Shown here one piece after another: positions 57,876 to 64,000 of a stretch of 64,000 nt of DNA (position 1 is the first letter of the stretch; each line of letters starts with the position of its first letter). The stretch spans positions 186,001 to 250,000 of the forward strand of contig NZ_CANLXG010000002.1 of the NCBI RefSeq assembly GCF_947495025.1. The letters run 5' to 3'. This DNA is from an uncultured Roseobacter sp. GTDB taxonomy: Bacteria > Pseudomonadota > Alphaproteobacteria > Rhodobacterales > Rhodobacteraceae. The notes beneath the pieces were generated by a model. It saw only the letters and a program-made list of their open reading frames with translations. It ran no database searches and was not told the DNA's origin. Made by a program: the position numbers and the translations under genes.

Positions 57876-58782
57876 GGCGCGGCAGTGCCAGTTGTGTCTG
57901 TGATCCCAGTTGTGTTGCAGTGACCCACCAGTCCGGATGAGACTTACGAAGAGACAGCGCCGCAGTCTGCGCCTGCTCTTTGGTGTCATATAATCCAAAG
58001 CATGTCGCGCCCGAGCCGGACATCCGGGCAAGAGCGCAGGCAGGTCCGGCACGCAGTGCCGCCAGTGCGTCAGAAATGCTGGGCTCGAGCCGCATTGCCG
58101 GCTCTTCGAGGTCATTACGCTGTTCAGCCAGCCAGCAAACAAACGCATCCTTGCTTTTGAACGACGTTGCGGTGTCAGGCATTGGCGGATTGTCCCGGCG
58201 TCGCATTGCCCGAAACACCGCAGGCGTCGAAACAGGGCGTCGCGGGTTGATGAGCACTGCATCAAGCGTCGGCAGACTGTCGATTGGTTGTATCTGCTCT
58301 CCGATCCCCCGCACCCGCGCATATTCGGACAACAGGCACATCGGAATGTCAGCACCCAGCGCCATCAGCCTGTCGCCCAGAGGCGCCAGCGACGATGTAC
58401 TGAAGTCAGGTTGTGTTTCACCTTTGCTCAGGTACAGAAGCAGCCCCCTGAAAGCGGCAGCAGCGTCCGCCGATCCACCACCAATACCCGACGAGACAGG
58501 AAGATTCTTGGTCAGCAGAAACGACACGCCCGGTACATCATCGAAAAGACCCGCGGCTCTCAGGATCAGGTTGTCCATATCGGCAGGAACGTCCCGGGCT
58601 TCCGGTCCTTCGGTGGTCAGCGAAGGAGTATTTCCCTGCTGGATGAACAACCTGTCTCCCACATCTGCAAAGGCCACCAGGCTGTCGAGAAAATGGTATC
58701 CGTCGTCCCGCTGACCTGTGACGTGCAGGGTCAGGTTTACTTTGGCGGGGGCAAAAACGCTGACCGCGCGGGCAGGCGTCAT
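57868..58782 (-). CDS. ispE: 4-diphosphocytidyl-2-C-methyl-D-erythritol kinase
   Basis: A 304-residue GHMP kinase of the MEP isoprenoid pathway. FAPAKVNLTLHVTGQRDDGYH at the N-terminus, the ATP loop LPVSSGIGGGSADAAAA and the late MSGSGATCFGLY are diagnostic. It phosphorylates CDP-ME in the cytosol. Its start overlaps the end of the TPR gene by 4 bp. It converges on ispB, another isoprenoid gene. Confidence 0.95.
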   Translation of the reverse strand: MTPARAVSVFAPAKVNLTLHVTGQRDDGYHFLDSLVAFADVGDRLFIQQGNTPSLTTEGPEARDVPADMDNLILRAAGLFDDVPGVSFLLTKNLPVSSGIGGGSADAAAAFRGLLLYLSKGETQPDFSTSSLAPLGDRLMALGADIPMCLLSEYARVRGIGEQIQPIDSLPTLDAVLINPRRPVSTPAVFRAMRRRDNPPMPDTATSFKSKDAFVCWLAEQRNDLEEPAMRLEPSISDALAALRAGPACALARMSGSGATCFGLYDTKEQAQTAALSLRKSHPDWWVTATQLGSQTQLALPRLS

Positions 58783-60488
58783 CCGTCGTTGGCCACTTTC
58801 AGAGGCTCAGCGCCCTCTTCTTCGAGCACCTGGTCCAGACCGACCTCGAGCTTGCGGCGGATACGGTCAGGATCAGCGTCATCAGAGACATTTTCCAGAT
58901 CAACAAAAGACAAGGCGCGCGCCCACTGGAATTCCGCCTCGCGATACCGCCCAACGGCCCAGTAAACGTCGCCGAGGTGGTCATTTACGACCGGGTCGAC
59001 CGGCATCAGCTCCACCGCGCGCTCCATATGAGGCACGGCCTCTTCAAAACGGCGCAACCGGTACAGCGCCCACCCAAGAGAGTCGATGATGTATCCGCTG
59101 TCGGGGCTGGCCGCGACGGCCTGTTCGATCATCTCCAGCGCTTCGTCGAGTTTGATCTGCTTTTCCACAAGTGAATAGCCCAGATAATTCAGAACCTGTG
59201 GCTGACCCGGATTGATGTCGAGCGCCGCACGGAAGTCAGATTCAGCAAGTTCCCAGTTACCCAGCCGTTCATTGGAAATCGCACGGGCATAGAGCAGGAA
59301 CCAGCTTGAGGCACCGGTGTCCCGTGCCAGTTCCACGGCTGCGTCATATGCACCCACTGCCTCTGCGAACCGGTCCTGTTGCCTGTAGGCATCTCCGAGC
59401 GCTGACTGCACTGTTGCCAGCGTCCCGTGGCTGCGGGCCAGCTGTTCCAGAACCTCAATCGATGCATCGGGCCGGTCAGAGCGCCGCAATGCAGCGGCAC
59501 GACCAAGCTCTGCGGCATGATAGGCAGGGTGATCGGAAGGCACTTCGCGATATACTTCGATCGCCGGGCCAAACTGCCCGAGACTCTCGAACAACTGAGC
59601 CGTCGCCAGCAGAGCGTCCACGTGATCCGGGCGCAGGATACGCGCAGCCTGTGCATAGAGGATTGTAAATTCCGCGCCCGCTTCTCCGCGCAGTGCGTCC
59701 GCCACTGTGTAGAACACTTCGGCAAAACCGTCCTGCACAGATGTGACATGGCTGAACGGCAGTACCGTTCCGCTCCGCAGCTTTTCGATTACCACGTCTA
59801 TCTCGGGATCAGTGGCGCCGGCAAACATGGTCTGCAACAGCTCCAGGGCCTCATCAAAGCGGCCGAGCTGCGACAGAACCTCGACCCGCGCCATCACGCC
59901 CCGGCGGGTCTGCAACGCCGCACGCGCATTGTCCGAACCATAGATCGCCTCCGCGCCCTCAAAGTCCCCGACAGACGCCAGTGCGTTCGCTTCATGATAC
60001 AGCGCAAAACCTTCAAGGCCAGGCTGGTTCCGGACTTCTTCGAAAGCCGCCAGCGCATTGCTGACTTCGCCCTGGCCCATGAAACTCCATGCGCGGAGCA
60101 GACCATCCACGAGCGGTCCGATGCCCCGCCCCTCTTCAACCGGCGCGGTCATAGTGCTGAAGGCACCCTTGCGGATCATATCGACCTTGATAACCAGCTC
60201 GGCAACCTGGTTGCTCTCGCCCGCACTCTGAAGCGCCTGGGCAATCGGCAAAGCACGATCGACCTCGCCCAGTGCCATCCGCGCGACAACGGCGCTGGCC
60301 ATCAGCTGCGTGTTACGCGGATCACGGGCCAGTGCCCGGGTATAATAGGCGGCAGCCTGTTCAAAATCACTGTCCATCGCAGCGGCACGTGCTGCCAGAT
60401 ACGCGCCCGCCACAGATTGGGCGGCGGCCGGCACCGCAAGGGCAAAGCAAATGGCCACGGCGGCCAGCGGACGGAAAAGCACACGCAT
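58779..60488 (-). CDS. secreted tetratricopeptide-repeat protein
   Basis: A 569-residue protein. A signal peptide (LAAVAICFALAVPAAAQ) is followed by TPR-like helix pairs throughout, for example DFEQAAAYYTRALARDPRN, RFAEAVGAYDAAVELARD and RRFEEAVPHMERAVELMPVD. It is presumably a periplasmic or outer-membrane scaffold. The ATG at 60488 gives the signal peptide directly, while a longer frame does not. It overlaps ispE by 4 bp. The role is not known. Confidence 0.85.
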   Translation of the reverse strand: MRVLFRPLAAVAICFALAVPAAAQSVAGAYLAARAAAMDSDFEQAAAYYTRALARDPRNTQLMASAVVARMALGEVDRALPIAQALQSAGESNQVAELVIKVDMIRKGAFSTMTAPVEEGRGIGPLVDGLLRAWSFMGQGEVSNALAAFEEVRNQPGLEGFALYHEANALASVGDFEGAEAIYGSDNARAALQTRRGVMARVEVLSQLGRFDEALELLQTMFAGATDPEIDVVIEKLRSGTVLPFSHVTSVQDGFAEVFYTVADALRGEAGAEFTILYAQAARILRPDHVDALLATAQLFESLGQFGPAIEVYREVPSDHPAYHAAELGRAAALRRSDRPDASIEVLEQLARSHGTLATVQSALGDAYRQQDRFAEAVGAYDAAVELARDTGASSWFLLYARAISNERLGNWELAESDFRAALDINPGQPQVLNYLGYSLVEKQIKLDEALEMIEQAVAASPDSGYIIDSLGWALYRLRRFEEAVPHMERAVELMPVDPVVNDHLGDVYWAVGRYREAEFQWARALSFVDLENVSDDADPDRIRRKLEVGLDQVLEEEGAEPLKVANDG

Positions 60489-60591
60489 AACAGCGAACCT
60501 TTTTGTTTTTGACTGCCCCGTCAGGCTAACAGGTTCGCGTTCAGGCGCAATGCCTGGTACGGTGGATGGCGCCACGGGCACCACCCCCTGC

Positions 60592-62241
60592 TTACATGTT
60601 GGGATAGTTTGGGCCATCTCCGCCCTGCGGCGTGGTCCAGGTGATGTTCTGCGCCGGATCCTTGATGTCACAGGTCTTGCAGTGCACACAGTTCTGAAAG
60701 TTGATTACAAACCGGGTGTCCCTGCCCTCTTCCTCGACGAATTCGTAAACACCTGCGGGGCAGTAGCGCGCGGACGGTCCGGCATATCTGGGAAGGTTCG
60801 TCGAAACCGGTACATCCGGGTTCTGCAACTGCAGGTGCGCCGGCTGGCTTTCTTCGTGGTTTGTGAACGAGAATGCCACGTTTGTGAGGCGGTCAAACGA
60901 CAGTGTGCCATCGGGTCTGGGGTAATCGATGGGCGCATGCTGAGACGCCTCCTCCGTCGCTTCGGCATCGGTTTTGCCATGCCCGACTGTTCCAAAAAGC
61001 GAAAAGCCCAGAGTGTTTGTCCACATGTCCAGACCACCCAGCATCAGGCTCGCGGTAAGACCGTATTTTGACCACATCGGTTTGACGTTGCGGACCTTTT
61101 TCAGGTCACGGCCGATCTCACCATTGCGCACTTCGGTTTCGTACTCCGCCAGTTCGTCACCGGAGCGACCGGCCGCAATGGCAGCGATCGCAGCCTCTGC
61201 CGCGGCTTTCCCCGAGAGCATGGCATTGTGGTTCCCCTTGATCCGCGGCACGTTGACCATACCGACCGAGCAACCCAGGAGCGCAACGCCGGGCGCCACC
61301 ATTTTCGGCATGGACTGATATCCGCCTTCGCTGATGGCCCGCGCGCCATAGGCCACGCGTTTGCCGCCTCTGAGCAGATCAGCCACCATCGGGTGATGCT
61401 TGAACCGCTGGAATTCCATGTAGGGAAACAGATGCGGGTTCTTGTAATTCAGGTGAACCACAAAGCCCACGTAAACCTGATTGTTCTCAAGATGATAGAT
61501 GAAAGAACCGCCGCCGGCATTGCCGCCCAGCGGCCAGCCCATGGTGTGGGTCACGGTGCCTTCGCGGTGCTTGTCCGGGTCAATCTCCCAGATTTCTTTC
61601 ATGCCGAGACCGAACTTCTGCGGCTCGTGCCCGTCAGACAGTCCGTACTTTTCGATCACCTGTTTCGACAGACTGCCGCGCACACCTTCGCTGAGAAAAA
61701 CGTACTTGCCGTGCAGCTCCATACCGGGCTCATAGCTGTCGCCGTGGGTGCCATCGGCGTTCTTGCCGAATTCACCTGCGACGACACCTTTGACCTCGCC
61801 ATTCTCGCCAAAGACCAGCTCGGAACAGGACATGCCCGGAAAGATCTCTACGCCCATCTCTTCGGCCTGTTCGGCCATCCAGCGACAGACATTGCCCATG
61901 GAGACAATGTAGTTTCCGTGATTGTTCATCAGCGGCGGCATCGGAAAGTTCGGAATACGCAGCTTGCCGGCTTCGCCCAGCATATAGAAATTGTCTTCGC
62001 GCACCGGCACATTCAGCGGCGCGCCACGGTCTTTCCAGTCAGGGATCAGCGCATCAAGGCCAACAGGGTCGAGCACAGCTCCGGACAGGATGTGGGCGCC
62101 GACCTCAGAACCCTTCTCCAGCACAACGACATTACAGTCAGCATCCAGTTGTTTCAGCCGGATCGCAGCAGAAAGGCCCGCAGGCCCCGCGCCCACGATG
62201 ACGACGTCATATTCCATTGCTTCACGTTGGGTGTCGCTCAT
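60592..62241 (-). CDS. electron transfer flavoprotein-ubiquinone oxidoreductase
   Basis: A 549-residue membrane-associated flavoprotein passing electrons from ETF to ubiquinone. FAD binding is through VIVGAGPAGLSAAIRL. The 4Fe-4S site uses cysteines in RYCPAGVYEF and CVHCKTCDIKDPAQN. It links beta-oxidation and choline-type dehydrogenases to respiration. etfA and etfB are not in this window. It stands alone, divergent to nothing nearby, with the TPR gene downstream. Confidence 0.95.
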   Translation of the reverse strand: MSDTQREAMEYDVVIVGAGPAGLSAAIRLKQLDADCNVVVLEKGSEVGAHILSGAVLDPVGLDALIPDWKDRGAPLNVPVREDNFYMLGEAGKLRIPNFPMPPLMNNHGNYIVSMGNVCRWMAEQAEEMGVEIFPGMSCSELVFGENGEVKGVVAGEFGKNADGTHGDSYEPGMELHGKYVFLSEGVRGSLSKQVIEKYGLSDGHEPQKFGLGMKEIWEIDPDKHREGTVTHTMGWPLGGNAGGGSFIYHLENNQVYVGFVVHLNYKNPHLFPYMEFQRFKHHPMVADLLRGGKRVAYGARAISEGGYQSMPKMVAPGVALLGCSVGMVNVPRIKGNHNAMLSGKAAAEAAIAAIAAGRSGDELAEYETEVRNGEIGRDLKKVRNVKPMWSKYGLTASLMLGGLDMWTNTLGFSLFGTVGHGKTDAEATEEASQHAPIDYPRPDGTLSFDRLTNVAFSFTNHEESQPAHLQLQNPDVPVSTNLPRYAGPSARYCPAGVYEFVEEEGRDTRFVINFQNCVHCKTCDIKDPAQNITWTTPQGGDGPNYPNM

Positions 62242-62407
62242 CGATCAGCTCCCTGTCCTTAAAATGTCCGGCCTGGCTCTGCCGGCGCAACAATCGTTCG
62301 CGATTGGCTAAACCACGCGTCAGTCCAATGCAATCACAACCGGGCGTCACAATCAGGCGAAATTCGCAATTCTGCGTCATTTTGGAACAGGGAAGTTTAC
62401 GATCCGC

Positions 62408-62860
62408 TCACTCCGGCGTGTCCCCCATCAGATACCGGGGCCCCTGCCCCCCGGCGGCGGCCTTGTCGACAGGGTTGTAGAGCGCGCAGGCCGGCAGGCT
62501 CAGACACCCGCAACCAATACAACCATCCAGATTGTCGCGCAGCTTTTCCAGAGCCCCGATTTTTTCATCCAGCCGGGTGCGGAATGACCGGCTGATGCGC
62601 GCCCAGTCCGAACGGGTCGGCGTCCGCCCACCGGGCAGTCTGTCCAGTTCCGCGCGGATTTCCGGCAGGGTGAATCCGAACTGCTGGGCAATCATCACAA
62701 AACTGAGCCTGCGCAGATCGGATCTCTGAAACCGCCGCTGACCGCCCGCGTTGCGCCAGGGCCGGATCAGGCCCTGTGTTTCATAATACCGGATCGCAGA
62801 TACCGCGAGCCCCGTTCTGTCCGCAAGAGCGCCGATGCTCAATCCTTCACTGATCGCCAT
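62408..62860 (-). CDS. soxR: redox-sensitive transcriptional activator SoxR
   Basis: A 150-residue MerR-family regulator. The N-terminal winged helix contains LSIGALADRTGLAVSAIRYYE; a dimerisation helix follows; and the [2Fe-2S] cluster ligands are Cys114, Cys117, Cys119 and Cys125 (CIGCGCLSLPAC). It senses redox-cycling compounds or superoxide. It is divergent from a VOC gene and a SoxR operator lies between them. No soxS is present, as usual outside enterobacteria. Confidence 0.95.
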   Translation of the reverse strand: MAISEGLSIGALADRTGLAVSAIRYYETQGLIRPWRNAGGQRRFQRSDLRRLSFVMIAQQFGFTLPEIRAELDRLPGGRTPTRSDWARISRSFRTRLDEKIGALEKLRDNLDGCIGCGCLSLPACALYNPVDKAAAGGQGPRYLMGDTPE

Positions 62861-62870
62861 AAATTTTTCC

Positions 62871-62901
62871 TTGACCTGAAGTTAGGTTTAGAAATTAGGG
62901 T
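62871..62901 (+). promoter_or_regulatory. SoxR-dependent promoter with 19-bp spacer
   Basis: TTGACC, exactly 19 bases, then TAGGGT. The spacer region reads CCTGAAGTTAGGTTTAGA and matches the SoxR site CCTCAAGTTAACTTGAGG at 13 of 18 positions. The overlong spacer is the hallmark of MerR-type activation, in which the regulator untwists DNA. It reads towards the VOC gene at 62937. Confidence 0.85.
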
Positions 62902-62936
62902 AGCTGGTGACGAGTGTTTTTTGAAAGGAAAAAATC

Positions 62937-63317
62937 ATGTCGACTGAACTGGAACACGCCAACGTCACCGTTTCCGATGCTGTCGCAACGGCGGCATGGA
63001 TGACGCGCCTTTTTGGCTGGAAAATCCGCTGGGACGGGCCCTCGCTTGACGGTGGTCGCTCTATCCACGTGGGCTCTGATACGTCCTACATCGCTCTTTA
63101 TCAGCCCGCCCGCGAAACCACACCCGGCGCATCAAGCTATCACATCAGAGGTGGCCTGAACCACCTTGCAGTTACAGTATCCGACATTGAAGCGATGGAA
63201 ACTGCAGTGAAAAAAGAAGGTTTCGTGCCTGAAAACCACGCGGATTATGAACCGGGCAAGCGGTTTTATTTTCACGACACTGACGGCATCGAATACGAGG
63301 TTGTACAGTACGACTGA
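62937..63317 (+). CDS. VOC-family (glyoxalase/bleomycin-resistance-like) protein
   Basis: A 126-residue vicinal-oxygen-chelate protein. ELEHANVTVSDAVATAAWMT starts the first beta-alpha-beta-beta-beta unit, GLNHLAVTVSDIEAM starts the second, and FHDTDGIEYEVVQYD ends it with a likely metal-ligand Glu. Its reaction is unknown; VOC members handle glyoxals, antibiotics or dioxygen. AAAGGAA precedes the ATG. The SoxR-type promoter upstream makes it a probable SoxR target. Confidence 0.88.
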   Translation: MSTELEHANVTVSDAVATAAWMTRLFGWKIRWDGPSLDGGRSIHVGSDTSYIALYQPARETTPGASSYHIRGGLNHLAVTVSDIEAMETAVKKEGFVPENHADYEPGKRFYFHDTDGIEYEVVQYD

Positions 63318-63420
63318 AACCTGTGTCAGGGCAGCGTACTGCCGCCTGTCAGATGGTTTACACAGAGGAGTCCTCTTGCATTTCTGCCCGCCCTAAGGTC
63401 AGGTATTGAGAATCTTTAAC

Positions 63421-63449
63421 GCGGCCCCCGGTTATTGCCGGCGGGCCGC
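63421..63449 (+). other. strong hairpin in the greA leader
   Basis: GCGGCCC-CCGG / CCGG-C-GGGCCGC forms an 11-bp stem with a one-base bulge and the loop TTATTG. There is no T-run after it, so it is not a plain terminator. It lies 22 bp before the greA start and could affect expression or stability. Confidence 0.6.
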
Positions 63450-63470
63450 AGTATCTTGTGGAACGCGCAG

Positions 63471-63941
63471 ATGGACAAAATACCAATGACCCGCCAAGGC
63501 CATTCAGACCTTGAGGCCGAGCTCAAGCAGCTGAAGTCGGTCGAACGTCCGGCGATCATCAAAGCCATCGCAGAGGCCCGTGAACATGGTGACCTGTCGG
63601 AAAACGCCGAATACCACTCCGCGCGCGAGAAACAGTCGTTTATCGAGGGTCGCATCAAGGAACTGGAAGGTGTTCTCGGTCTGGCGGAGGTCATTGACCC
63701 CGCAAAACTCTCGGGCAGCATCAAGTTCGGAGCCACCGTTACTCTGGTGGACGAGGACACTGACGAAGAGAAAACCTGGCAGATCGTCGGCGAGCACGAA
63801 GCCAGCATCGAGAAAGGTCTTCTCAACATCAAATCACCGATTGCCCGTGCCCTGATCGGCAAGGACGAAGGCGACAGCGTCGAAGTACGCACGCCCGGTG
63901 GTGAGAAGTCCTATGAGGTTCTCAAAATCGTTTACGCCTGA
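63471..63941 (+). CDS. greA: transcription elongation factor GreA
   Basis: A 156-residue GreA that rescues backtracked RNA polymerase by stimulating transcript cleavage. The N-terminal coiled coil includes [20 protein letters not shown] with the acidic tip residues, and the C-terminal FKBP-like domain ends [13 protein letters not shown]. The ATG at 63471 gives the canonical [11 protein letters not shown] start; an earlier frame start is not family-like. Confidence 0.96.
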   Translation: MDKIPMTRQGHSDLEAELKQLKSVERPAIIKAIAEAREHGDLSENAEYHSAREKQSFIEGRIKELEGVLGLAEVIDPAKLSGSIKFGATVTLVDEDTDEEKTWQIVGEHEASIEKGLLNIKSPIARALIGKDEGDSVEVRTPGGEKSYEVLKIVYA

Positions 63942-63955
63942 CAGGATCAGCTGAA

Positions 63956-64000
63956 ATGTCAGATGCATCTGAAACCGAACACGACACACCGGCGCACAGC
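63956..64000 (+). CDS. start of a further gene, cut by window edge
   Basis: An ATG at 63956, 14 bp after the greA stop and with AGGA about ten bases upstream, opens a frame that runs out of the window after 15 codons (MSDASETEHDTPAHS). The segment is hydrophilic and too short to identify. It is likely co-transcribed with greA. Confidence 0.5.
   Translation, partial: MSDASETEHDTPAHS

Overview
This 64 kb window is a contiguous chromosomal segment of an alphaproteobacterium, most likely a marine Rhodobacteraceae (roseobacter-type) member. That placement rests on several things seen together: high-GC coding sequence with very tight gene packing; an F1-only ATP synthase operon (atpHAGDC) separate from F0; family combinations typical of the group (DUF1150 beside a small heat-shock protein, DUF2125, DUF2161, a degenerate Hint-domain protein, two DUF465 proteins, ETF-ubiquinone oxidoreductase, PHB genes); and a CIRCE-controlled groESL. 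No tRNA, rRNA, insertion sequence, prophage or CRISPR array was recognised. The genus cannot be fixed from this window.

Layout. 1-4.8 kb: csaA-proC-ybjN operon (minus), ubiK divergent from lgt, then an overlapping run lgt / MidA-type methyltransferase / pgeF. 4.8-11.5 kb: an AT-rich gap with a 48-residue gene, a Hint-domain protein, Lrp regulator divergent from trxB, a class-II-like cytochrome P450, PhzF-like isomerase, and DUF1150-hsp20 behind a sigma32-like promoter. 11.4-20 kb: purEK, a lone phnM, lipase, Nudix, EamA exporter, a divergent histidine kinase/response regulator pair, and groESL with sigma70 promoter and CIRCE. 20-31.6 kb: DUF2161 nuclease-fold protein, Mn pyrophosphatase, HAD, MaoC, ribF, YcgN, threonine aldolase, an alpha/beta hydrolase broken by one in-frame TGA, HCCA isomerase, prs, a tandem-repeat gap, then a small locus of a glycine-amidinotransferase-like enzyme with a two-helix membrane protein, a 54-residue ORF and a divergent LysR regulator.

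31.6-50.5 kb: ATP synthase F1 operon, SAM methyltransferase, gloB, clpA, a two-gene ion-driven stator-like pair (MotA/ExbB-type channel plus MotB/OmpA-type partner with an exceptionally long coiled coil), ChaC, DUF2125, and the hisC-tyrosine dehydrogenase-extensin operon, a DMT exporter and rpsD. 50.5-64 kb: tag, a lone EAL phosphodiesterase, phaA-phaB, a 38-residue ORF divergent from a second LysR regulator, DUF465, a tRNA methyltransferase with DUF2007, ispB and ispE, a large TPR protein, ETF-QO, soxR divergent from a VOC protein through a textbook SoxR promoter (19-bp spacer), and greA.

Most of the window is core metabolism and housekeeping: aromatic/proline/purine biosynthesis, isoprenoid and quinone supply, electron entry through ETF, ATP synthesis, protein quality control. 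The less ordinary material is the stator-like pair at 41.1-44.3 kb, the amidinotransferase locus at 29.0-31.6 kb, two tiny ORFs each placed divergently from a GcvA-like LysR gene, the nonsense-disrupted hydrolase, and the SoxR/VOC switch. I did not find a defence island or other clearly new multi-gene system; the stator-like pair is the best candidate for undescribed biology.
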